Source of the DNA: an uncultured Lachnospiraceae bacterium
GTDB taxonomy: Bacteria > Bacillota > Clostridia > Lachnospirales > Lachnospiraceae
Direction: 5' to 3'
DNA: 21,461 bases
Assembly: GCA_946633495.1 (NCBI GenBank)
Contig: CAMPAX010000013.1
Location: 1-21,461, forward strand
Both the position numbers and the translations under genes were made by a program. The notes beneath the pieces are model-generated. The model was not told where the DNA came from and did not search any database. It saw only the letters and a list, made by a program, of their open reading frames with translations. Positions within the stretch are counted from its first letter, which is position 1, and each line of letters starts with the position of its first letter. Shown one piece after another: positions 15,270 to 21,461 of this stretch.

Positions 15270-17021
15270 ATGATAAGAGAGAAAGACTGGAGGGTTTATA
15301 CGAAGCGGGCGGATTTCAGTGCTATCGCGGAACGTCTCGGAATCTCTCCGGTAATGGCTCGTATCCTGGTGAATCGGGATATGGATACAGATGAGAAGAG
15401 GGAAGAATATCTTTTCGGCACGCTGAATATGATCCCCGATGCGGGACGAATGCGTGGGATGGATCAGGCGGTTTCCCTTCTTCGGAAGAAGATTGAGAAC
15501 GGGCAGAAGATCCGGATCATTTCTGACTATGATGTGGACGGTGTCACCTCCAATTATGTTCTGTACGACGGACTGAAAAGACTGGGAGCGGATGTCTCTT
15601 ATGATATTCCGGACCGGATCCGGGATGGTTACGGAATGAACATCCGTATGGTGGAAGAGGCTTACGCAGACAGCGTTGATACGCTTCTTACCTGTGATAA
15701 CGGAATCTCCGCCTTTGCTGCGATCGATCGGGCAAAGGAACTGGGAATGACGGTGGTCGTTACGGATCATCATCAGGTCCAGGGAGAGCTCCCCGCAGCA
15801 GACGTGATCGTAAATCCATGGCAGCCCCTTTGCGAATATCCGTTCAAGACCATTTGCGGAGTGGAAGTTGCGTATAAGCTGATCCGCAGGCTTTTTGAGG
15901 CGGACGGAAGCCCCCTGGAACCTACGGAATATATGGAATTCGTGGCTCTGGGAACGGTATGCGATGTCATGCCTGTTATCGGTGAAAACCGGATCATAGT
16001 CCGCGAAGGTATGCGGATCATGCCTTCGACTGAGAATCCTGGACTGAAAGCCCTGCTTTCCGTCAATGGTCTGCTGGACGGACGGGATATCACGGTTTAT
16101 CACCTTGGATTTATCATTGGTCCGAGCATCAATTCCGAGGGGCGGCTTGCCAGTGCAAAAGAGGCTATGGATCTTCTCCTTACTACCGATCCTCTGGAAG
16201 CCGAGGAACGGGCTTTGGCCATCAAACAGCTGAATGATGAGCGGAAGTCGGCAACGGAGGCAGGAGTAGCGGCGGCGATTTCGATCATCGAGCAGGAAGG
16301 AATGTGGGAAAAGGACAAGGTGTTTGTCATCCATGTTCCGGGGATCCACGAATCTCTGGCCGGGATCGTCGCGGGGAAGATCAAGGAACGGTATTATCGT
16401 CCGACGATCATTTTTACAGATTCCGCCGAAACCCCGGAAATACTGAAAGGGTCGGCGAGATCCATACCGGATTATAACATTTTCGAAGCGCTTACCTCGG
16501 CTGCGGATCTTCTGGATCATTTCGGCGGACATCCCATGGCGGCCGGAGGTTCCGTTCGAAGAGAAAATGTAGATCTTCTGCGGAAGAGATTGAATAAGGA
16601 AGCAGCACTGACAGAGGAACAGCTGGTGGAGAAGGTATATATCGATGTGCCCATGCCCCTCTGCCATGCGTCGCTCGCCCTGGCAGAGCAGATTCAGCAG
16701 CTGGAACCCTTCGGAACCGGGAATCCGAGACCGCTTTTTGCGGATCGGGGGCTTCAGGTGGAAGGGCTGGAGCTTACTCCCAGCGGAAAGCTTTTGAAGC
16801 TGAAAGTGAGAGACCGGAACCGGAATTTCTTCACGATAAAGAGTTTTTCGCCGGAAATGCTGGTGAACGATATAAAAATGTGGTCGGAATGCGATGATTG
16901 TGATAAAATAGTAAAGTATCCCCAACTGGACCTGATCTACCGGATCTCAGTGAACGAGTATAACGGTGACCGGAGCCTGGAATTTTGGGTTGAACAATAT
17001 CGAAAGCATGAAGAACAGTAA
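15270..17021 (+). CDS. recJ: Single-stranded-DNA-specific 5'-3' exonuclease RecJ
   Basis: 583-residue DHH-family exonuclease that degrades single-stranded DNA 5' to 3' during recombination and mismatch/base-excision repair. The DHH phosphoesterase motifs are DYDVDG at 86-91, CDNG at 142-145, TDHH at 165-168 and the aspartate in ALGTVCD (D232). The DHHA1 domain follows with GSARS at 394-398 and GGHPMAAGGS at 419-428. The remaining ~130 residues are the OB-like C-terminal domain with LEPFGTGNPRPLF. The length agrees with compact clostridial RecJ. The start has only a G-rich SD (GGGGG about 8 bases upstream). It is followed immediately by apt, an order conserved in many Firmicutes. Confidence 0.94.
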   Translation: MIREKDWRVYTKRADFSAIAERLGISPVMARILVNRDMDTDEKREEYLFGTLNMIPDAGRMRGMDQAVSLLRKKIENGQKIRIISDYDVDGVTSNYVLYDGLKRLGADVSYDIPDRIRDGYGMNIRMVEEAYADSVDTLLTCDNGISAFAAIDRAKELGMTVVVTDHHQVQGELPAADVIVNPWQPLCEYPFKTICGVEVAYKLIRRLFEADGSPLEPTEYMEFVALGTVCDVMPVIGENRIIVREGMRIMPSTENPGLKALLSVNGLLDGRDITVYHLGFIIGPSINSEGRLASAKEAMDLLLTTDPLEAEERALAIKQLNDERKSATEAGVAAAISIIEQEGMWEKDKVFVIHVPGIHESLAGIVAGKIKERYYRPTIIFTDSAETPEILKGSARSIPDYNIFEALTSAADLLDHFGGHPMAAGGSVRRENVDLLRKRLNKEAALTEEQLVEKVYIDVPMPLCHASLALAEQIQQLEPFGTGNPRPLFADRGLQVEGLELTPSGKLLKLKVRDRNRNFFTIKSFSPEMLVNDIKMWSECDDCDKIVKYPQLDLIYRISVNEYNGDRSLEFWVEQYRKHEEQ

Positions 17022-17046
17022 CGAAGAAAAGTGGAGTGGGATCAGA

Positions 17047-17571
17047 ATGAAAGAACTAAAGGATTATATCAAGACAATTCCGGATTTCCCCGAGCCGGGC
17101 GTAATGTTCAGAGATGTGACCAGTGTGCTGGATGACGCAGATGGATATAAGCTTTCTGTGGACGAGTTGACGAAACTTCTGGATGGCGTGGAATATGATG
17201 TTATTGCCGGTGTGGAGTCCCGGGGATTCGTTTTCGGCGGTCCCATAGCCTATAATCAGCACAAGTCTCTGATTCTGGTGCGAAAGAAAGGGAAGCTTCC
17301 GAGGGAAACGGTGGAAGCAACCTATGACCTTGAGTATGGCACGGCTACGATCGAGATGCATAAAGATGCTATAAAGCCGGGGCAGAAGGTAGTGATCGTG
17401 GATGACCTGATCGCCACCGGAGGAACCGTGGAGGCGGCAGCACACCTGGTGGAACAATTGGGCGGTGAAGTTGTGAAAATTGTATTCCTCATCGAGCTGA
17501 AGGGTCTGGGTGGAAGAGATAAGCTTGCGAAGTATGATGTGGCCAGTGCGGTTCAGTACGAAGGAAAGTAA
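17047..17571 (+). CDS. apt: Adenine phosphoribosyltransferase
   Basis: 174 residues, the standard size for Apt, which converts adenine plus PRPP to AMP plus pyrophosphate in cytosolic purine salvage. The N-terminus has the family pattern IPDFPEPGVMFRDVT at 11-25, then AGVESRGFVFG at 54-64, and the PRPP-binding loop VIVDDLIATGGT at 116-127 with the two acidic residues D119/D120. ATG 17047 is chosen because it gives the normal length and has GGAG at 17033-17036. An upstream in-frame ATG at 17008 would overlap recJ and add 13 non-conserved residues. It sits between recJ and relA, a synteny conserved in Firmicutes that places purine salvage beside (p)ppGpp metabolism. Confidence 0.96.
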   Translation: MKELKDYIKTIPDFPEPGVMFRDVTSVLDDADGYKLSVDELTKLLDGVEYDVIAGVESRGFVFGGPIAYNQHKSLILVRKKGKLPRETVEATYDLEYGTATIEMHKDAIKPGQKVVIVDDLIATGGTVEAAAHLVEQLGGEVVKIVFLIELKGLGGRDKLAKYDVASAVQYEGK

Positions 17572-17578
17572 AGCTTCC

Positions 17579-17613
17579 ACAGGTTATTTTGAACATAGGG
17601 AATAACTGTTTTT
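17579..17613 (+). terminator. Weak terminator-like hairpin between apt and relA
   Basis: ACAG plus TTATT (17579-17588, with G17583 bulged) pairs with AATAACTGT (17601-17609) around a 12-nt loop, followed by a run of Ts ending at 17613. The stem is A/T-rich, so it would be a leaky terminator or attenuator that lowers relA expression relative to apt. The assignment is tentative. Confidence 0.35.
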
Positions 17614-17643
17614 AGTTTACATAAAACGGAAAGGAGGCACGCC

Positions 17644-19914
17644 ATGGACGATACCATCCGTAATTTGATCAAACAGCATAAACCGGAACAGGATCTGTCG
17701 ACACCGGGTGATTTTACGCCTCCGGAAGAACTGTATCAGGAGCTGCTGAGGAGAATCCGCAAATATCATCCTTCCGACGATTTTTCCATGATCGAGAAGG
17801 CATATCGTGTTGCATATGACGCCCACGAAGGACAGAAGCGGAAGTCCGGGGAACCCTATATCATTCATCCGATCTGTGTGGCTATCATACTCGCGGAGCT
17901 GGAGATGGATAAGGAGACCATCGTGGCCGGACTGCTTCATGATGTAGTGGAAGATACGGTCATGACTAACGAAGATGTGACTCGCGAGTTCTCCGCCGAA
18001 GTGGCGCTTCTGGTGGATGGTGTAACCAAACTGACACAGTTGAATCTGTCTCAGGACAAGATCGAGATCCAGGCGGAGAACCTCCGCAAGATGTTCCTCG
18101 CCATGGCAAAGGACATCCGGGTGATCATCATCAAGCTGGCGGACCGTCTGCATAATCTTCGGACACTTCAGTATCAGTCCCCGGCGAAGCAGGTGGAGAA
18201 GGCCCGTGAGACCATGGACATTTATTCACCCATTGCTCACCGGCTTGGTATTTCCAAGATCAAGATCGAGCTGGATGACCTGTGTATGCAGTATCTCTAT
18301 CCGGATATCTACACGGATCTTCAGAAGCGGATCGATGAGAGACTGCTGGAACGGGAGGCCTTTATCACCCGCATGGTGGATGAGGTCAAGGAGTGCATCC
18401 ACGATGCCGGGATCGAGGCTCAGATCGACGGACGTGTGAAGCACATGTTCAGCATTTACAAGAAAATGAAGACCCAGGGGAAGACGCTGGAGCAGATCTA
18501 TGATCTCTTTGCGCTCCGGATCAAGGTAGCAACCGTCATGGACTGCTATGCGGCACTGGGAATCATTCATGCAAAATATAAGCCGATTCCGGGACGTTTC
18601 AAGGACTACATCGCCATGCCGAAGGCGAATATGTATCAGTCCCTGCATACCACTCTCATCGGAAATGAGGGGCAGCCCTTTGAGATCCAGATCCGGACCT
18701 ATGAAATGCACCGCACTGCGGAATACGGTATCGCGGCGCATTGGAAATATAAAGAGAGCGGTTCTTCCAATGTCTCCCGGGAAGAGGAGAAAATGAACTG
18801 GCTTCGGGAGATCCTGGAGTGGCAGAGCGATACGACGGATAACCGGGAATTCATGCGCGCGGTGAAGACGGATCTGGATGTGTTCCAGGATCAGGTTTAC
18901 GTCTTTACGCCGGCGGGGGATGTAAAGCAGCTTCCGAAGGGCTCCACTCCCATCGATTTTGCATATCTCATCCATACTGCGGTGGGAAATACCATGACCG
19001 GGGCGAAGGTCAACGGCAGCCTGGTTCCCATCGAGACGGAACTGCATACGGGAGATCAGGTGGAGATCCTTACCTCAGGCAACTCCCGTGGTCCGAGTCT
19101 GGACTGGCTGAATATCGTAAAGAGCACACAGGCGAAGACAAAGATCAATCAGTGGTTCCGGCAGGAGCACAAAACAGTTAATATTCAGAAGGGCAAGCTG
19201 GCGGTTGAAGAATACTGCCGAACCAGGGGAATCCCTGCAGCGGAGATCCTGGTACCGGAATATATGCAGCCCACGCTGAAGAAATACAATTTCCCTGACT
19301 GGGACAGCCTTATGGCGGCTGTCGGACATGGCGGAATCAAGGAGGGACAGGTCGTCAATCGCCTTCTTGAGGAGCAGCGCAGGATCATCGAGAAGGATAA
19401 GTCGGACGAAGATCTTGTGGCTGAAATCCGTCGCGGAAGGAAGGTATTTGAAGTTCCCAAGGATGGCATCGAGATCCGGGGGATCCATGACGTAAAGATC
19501 CGTTTCCCCAAGTGCTGTTCTGCGGTTCCGGGGGATGAGATCGTTGGCTTCATCACCCGCGGACGTGGTATCTCCATTCATCGGACGGATTGTGTAAATG
19601 TGGTCAACATGAGCGAAGCAGACCGGAACCGGATGATCGAAGCAGAATGGGCAGGCGGTGAGACCGGAGCGGAATATGTGACGGAGATCGACATTTTCGT
19701 AACCGGCCGACAGGGAATCCTGTATGAGATCACAAAGATCTTTAAAGAGGCCCAGGTGGATATTAAAGGGTGCGTGACCCGGCCTGCAAAACAGGAACGG
19801 ATGACCATCACCATGCAGATCGGAGTAAAATCCAGAGATCAGCTGACCTACCTTACTGCGAAGATCCGCAGTGTGGAAGGCGTGATCGATATCGAACGTA
19901 CCACCGGCGGCTGA
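17644..19914 (+). CDS. relA: Bifunctional (p)ppGpp synthetase/hydrolase (Rel/SpoT family)
   Basis: 756-residue stringent-response enzyme making and degrading (p)ppGpp, ribosome-associated. The N-terminal HD hydrolase domain (about 45-200) has H75, HD at 99-100 and the downstream ED at 103-104, so hydrolysis should be active. The synthetase domain (about 260-370) has DGRVKHMFSIYKK at 262-274 and the RFKD motif at 318-321. RXKD at this position marks bifunctional Rel enzymes, in contrast to the EXDD of synthetase-only RelA. It continues YIAMPKANMYQSLHTT. A TGS domain lies at about 415-478, a zinc-finger-like CCS region at about residue 625, and an ACT domain covers about the last 75 residues. 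A strong SD, AAGGAGG, precedes ATG 17644. It is followed 21 bases later by a metallo-hydrolase gene. Confidence 0.96.
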   Translation: MDDTIRNLIKQHKPEQDLSTPGDFTPPEELYQELLRRIRKYHPSDDFSMIEKAYRVAYDAHEGQKRKSGEPYIIHPICVAIILAELEMDKETIVAGLLHDVVEDTVMTNEDVTREFSAEVALLVDGVTKLTQLNLSQDKIEIQAENLRKMFLAMAKDIRVIIIKLADRLHNLRTLQYQSPAKQVEKARETMDIYSPIAHRLGISKIKIELDDLCMQYLYPDIYTDLQKRIDERLLEREAFITRMVDEVKECIHDAGIEAQIDGRVKHMFSIYKKMKTQGKTLEQIYDLFALRIKVATVMDCYAALGIIHAKYKPIPGRFKDYIAMPKANMYQSLHTTLIGNEGQPFEIQIRTYEMHRTAEYGIAAHWKYKESGSSNVSREEEKMNWLREILEWQSDTTDNREFMRAVKTDLDVFQDQVYVFTPAGDVKQLPKGSTPIDFAYLIHTAVGNTMTGAKVNGSLVPIETELHTGDQVEILTSGNSRGPSLDWLNIVKSTQAKTKINQWFRQEHKTVNIQKGKLAVEEYCRTRGIPAAEILVPEYMQPTLKKYNFPDWDSLMAAVGHGGIKEGQVVNRLLEEQRRIIEKDKSDEDLVAEIRRGRKVFEVPKDGIEIRGIHDVKIRFPKCCSAVPGDEIVGFITRGRGISIHRTDCVNVVNMSEADRNRMIEAEWAGGETGAEYVTEIDIFVTGRQGILYEITKIFKEAQVDIKGCVTRPAKQERMTITMQIGVKSRDQLTYLTAKIRSVEGVIDIERTTGG

Positions 19915-19935
19915 CGGAATGATAAGGAGCAACTT

Positions 19936-20571
19936 ATGGCTGAACTGAACATTATTTCTGCGGTCCTTGGACCCATTATGACAAATTGCTACACGGTATC
20001 CAACGTTCAGACCAAGGATACTGTGATCATAGATCCGGCGGACAGCGGTGATCATCTGGTTGCCATGATCGAGGATCAGGTGCTTGTACCGAAAGCGATC
20101 CTTCTCACCCATGGTCATTTTGATCATTGTATGGCGGTACCGCGGCTGAAAGAAGCGTATCCTGAGATTCCGGTGATCATCGGAAAGGATGATCTGAAAT
20201 ACCTGCAGGATCCCATGTTGAATCTGTCCGTTCCTTTTACGGGGGAAGCTTTTACCTGTGATGCGGACCGGACGGTGGAGGACGGCGAGGTTTTGAATAT
20301 CCTCGGAACGAAAATGCAGTGCATTCAGGTGCCGGGACATACTCCGGGGGGCATGTGCTTTTATTTCCCGGAACAGCACCTTCTCTTTGACGGAGATACT
20401 CTGTTCTCCGGCAGTGTGGGACGGACGGACTTCCCCGGTGGAAGCCAGGATGCCCTGATGAATGGGATTCGTACAAAGCTCTTTACGCTTCCGGAGGAGA
20501 CACTGGTTTTCCCGGGACATGACAGAGCAACAACGATCCAGAGCGAAATCACTGGAAATATGTATTTCTGA
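19936..20571 (+). CDS. Metallo-beta-lactamase-fold hydrolase (glyoxalase II-like)
   Basis: 211-residue cytosolic hydrolase of the MBL superfamily, in the YcbL/glyoxalase II-like group. The metal ligands are in the expected order: THGHFDH at 58-64, H135 in VPGHTPGG, D154 in FDGDTLF followed by SGSVGRTD, and H195 in FPGHD. The protein lacks the C-terminal domain of true glyoxalase II, so a thioester hydrolase role is possible but not proved. It follows relA by 21 bases with SD AAGGAG and is probably in the same transcript. This gene is commonly found between relA and hemZ in Lachnospiraceae. Confidence 0.9.
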   Translation: MAELNIISAVLGPIMTNCYTVSNVQTKDTVIIDPADSGDHLVAMIEDQVLVPKAILLTHGHFDHCMAVPRLKEAYPEIPVIIGKDDLKYLQDPMLNLSVPFTGEAFTCDADRTVEDGEVLNILGTKMQCIQVPGHTPGGMCFYFPEQHLLFDGDTLFSGSVGRTDFPGGSQDALMNGIRTKLFTLPEETLVFPGHDRATTIQSEITGNMYF

Positions 20572-20579
20572 ACCATGCA

Positions 20580-20640
20580 CATTCGCCACGTCGATCCCTG
20601 CGCGAGCTTGCTCGCAGGCAGGGATTCGATGTGACGAATG
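20580..20640 (+). repeat. Long imperfect palindrome downstream of the metallo-hydrolase
   Basis: CATTCG 20580-20585 pairs with CGAATG 20635-20640. CAC 20587-20589 pairs with GTG 20631-20633. TCGATCCCTG 20591-20600 pairs with CAGGGATTCGA 20619-20629 with one bulged T. GCGAGC 20602-20607 pairs with GCTCGC 20610-20615 at the tip. The 61-base element begins 9 bases after the stop codon. It has no T run, so it is more likely a repeat-family hairpin or mRNA 3'-end stabiliser than a simple terminator. Confidence 0.55.
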
Positions 20641-20646
20641 TATACG

Positions 20647-20705
20647 GCGAAGCCGCGCATCGACGAATGCGAAGCATTCGGAGAGGCGGCATGGTGAAGA
20701 AAAAA
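20647..20705 (+). repeat. REP-like 59-bp element, copy 1
   Basis: First of two perfect 59-bp direct repeats with a 69-bp period. It contains a nested palindrome: outer GCCGC (20652-20656) with GCGGC (20686-20690), and inner CGAATGC (20664-20670) with GCATTCG (20674-20680) around GAA. It then ends ATGGTGAAG plus an A run. Confidence 0.85.
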
Positions 20706-20715
20706 AGGATTTCGA

Positions 20716-20774
20716 GCGAAGCCGCGCATCGACGAATGCGAAGCATTCGGAGAGGCGGCATGGTGAAGAAAAAA
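20716..20774 (+). repeat. REP-like 59-bp element, copy 2
   Basis: Second identical copy, 69 bases after the first and separated from it by 10 bases (20706-20715). The outer stem is 20721-20725/20755-20759 and the inner stem is 20733-20739/20743-20749. Exact identity over 59 bp indicates recent duplication or gene-conversion-like maintenance. Confidence 0.85.
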
Positions 20775-20807
20775 GGGAGTGCCATGTGAAGGAGGAGAGG
20801 GACATCC

Positions 20808-21461
20808 ATGATCCTGCTGGTAGAAAATGACCCTACCTATACCAACGATCTTCGGGCTATGCTGCAGGCATTCTATGCAGAGGAGAAGATTCAGGGAGCC
20901 ACCCCGAGAGAGGTGGCAGATTACAAGAAGGAACTCTTTCAGGAGTTCCGGTTTGTTTTTACTGCGCTTTTTCAGGAACGGCATACCCGTCTTCGGCTGG
21001 AAGAAGGCGGAAAGGTAGTCTTCACGGCATATATCAATGGAGATTATGAGGATAAGGCAAAATTCAGGAACAAACTGAAGCTTGCGTCTTACCGGCTGCT
21101 GTCCGATTATACGGGACGCGAACTTCCCTGGGGAAGCCTTACCGGCATGCGCCCCACGAAGATCGCGTCGAGAGCCCTGCGGGACGGTCTGGAGCGGGAT
21201 GAGATCATCGACGGATATATGGAAGCCTATCAGGTATCCGAAGAGAAGGCAACCCTTGCGGTGGATGTGGCCATCCGGGAAAGGGAGATCCTGGAGTCGG
21301 TGGACCCTCGGACGGACTACTGTCTCTATATCGGGATTCCGTTTTGTCCTTCAAGATGTCTTTATTGTTCCTTCACTTCGTATCCCATCGATATGTACGC
21401 GCAATCCGTCAGTGATTATCTGGATGCGTTGATCCGGGAGCTGCAGATCATATCTTATGTA
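20808..21461 (+). CDS. hemZ: Coproporphyrinogen dehydrogenase HemZ, radical SAM (5' part; runs off the window)
   Basis: The first 218 codons are open to the window edge, with no stop yet. HemZ-type proteins are radical-SAM enzymes related to HemN/HemW; in Bacillus HemZ is associated with oxygen-independent coproporphyrinogen III metabolism. The family's N-terminal extension is present, with the signature TGMRPTK at 112-118, followed by YIGIPFC and the cluster motif C180-x3-C184-x2-C187 continuing YCSFTSYP. ATG 20808 has an AAGGAGGAGAGG tract 8-17 bases upstream and opens with MILLVENDPTYTNDL, a good HemZ start. The gene follows the repeat block and lies in the usual relA - MBL hydrolase - hemZ order. 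Whether the organism makes haem cannot be judged here; many clostridial HemZ-like proteins may have other roles. Confidence 0.9.
   Translation, partial: MILLVENDPTYTNDLRAMLQAFYAEEKIQGATPREVADYKKELFQEFRFVFTALFQERHTRLRLEEGGKVVFTAYINGDYEDKAKFRNKLKLASYRLLSDYTGRELPWGSLTGMRPTKIASRALRDGLERDEIIDGYMEAYQVSEEKATLAVDVAIREREILESVDPRTDYCLYIGIPFCPSRCLYCSFTSYPIDMYAQSVSDYLDALIRELQIISYV

Noticed and set aside
20647..20774. CRISPR array
   Set aside because: Only two units, 59-bp repeat with a 10-bp interval, and no cas genes; the geometry is wrong.
11153..20805. Long minus-strand open frames opposite scfB (11153-12493), secDF (12605-14062), recJ (15135-16925) and relA (19075-20805), up to 596 codons
   Set aside because: Each lies opposite a well-supported gene and mirrors its codon bias; the translations are low-similarity, His/Arg/Ile-rich strings with no recognisable domains or SD, so they are shadows.
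20462..20830. Open frames on both strands across the repeat block (20462-20830 plus; 20549-20809 minus) with internally repeated peptides
   Set aside because: The repeated peptides are simply translations of the two 59-bp palindromic repeats; no SD and no family. Such repeats often produce spurious small-protein calls.

Overview
The window is a dense, almost entirely plus-strand stretch of chromosome from a low-to-mid GC anaerobic Firmicute, most probably a Lachnospiraceae (Clostridia). The grounds are the SCIFF peptide and its radical-SAM maturase (a near-universal clostridial pair), a fused SecDF, the order recJ - apt - relA/spoT - metallo-hydrolase - hemZ that is common in Lachnospiraceae, strong AGGAGG-type ribosome sites, and a very large Ig-repeat surface protein anchored by a C-terminal membrane helix.

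Region 1 (1-9334) is a phosphosignalling and surface module. It holds the tail of an unidentified gene, a PP2C Ser/Thr phosphatase, a membrane Ser/Thr kinase with a probably extracytoplasmic TPR-like region, a small membrane protein, and an 1819-residue exported protein built from ~100-residue Ig-like modules. The small membrane protein's tail carries five copies of an acidic-T-x-V-L motif, which looks like a phosphothreonine/FHA-docking array. The genes are nearly contiguous and close with a strong hairpin. A likely reading is that the kinase and phosphatase control the phosphorylation of the tail, linked to an envelope event sensed by the TPR region or the Ig stalk. This cluster is the best candidate in the window for a poorly described system.

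Region 2 (9382-10671) has a HAD phosphatase/phosphomutase of the beta-phosphoglucomutase type and a hexapeptide-repeat acyltransferase, probably co-transcribed.

Region 3 (10680-12688) is the ranthipeptide locus. A perfect extended -10 promoter drives the 46-residue SCIFF precursor. Then comes a 224-nt spacer full of inverted repeats, and then the radical-SAM/SPASM maturase. The maturase ends in an extra tail with four cysteines spaced exactly as in the substrate core. It has no close Shine-Dalgarno, and a possible 48-codon ORF overlaps its start codon.

Region 4 (12782-20571) is housekeeping: SecDF with a textbook terminator, RecJ behind a structured leader, Apt, bifunctional (p)ppGpp synthetase/hydrolase, and a metallo-beta-lactamase-fold hydrolase. 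Region 5 (20572-20807) is an intergenic block with one long imperfect hairpin and two perfect 59-bp copies of a nested-palindrome REP-like element. It precedes hemZ, which runs off the right edge.
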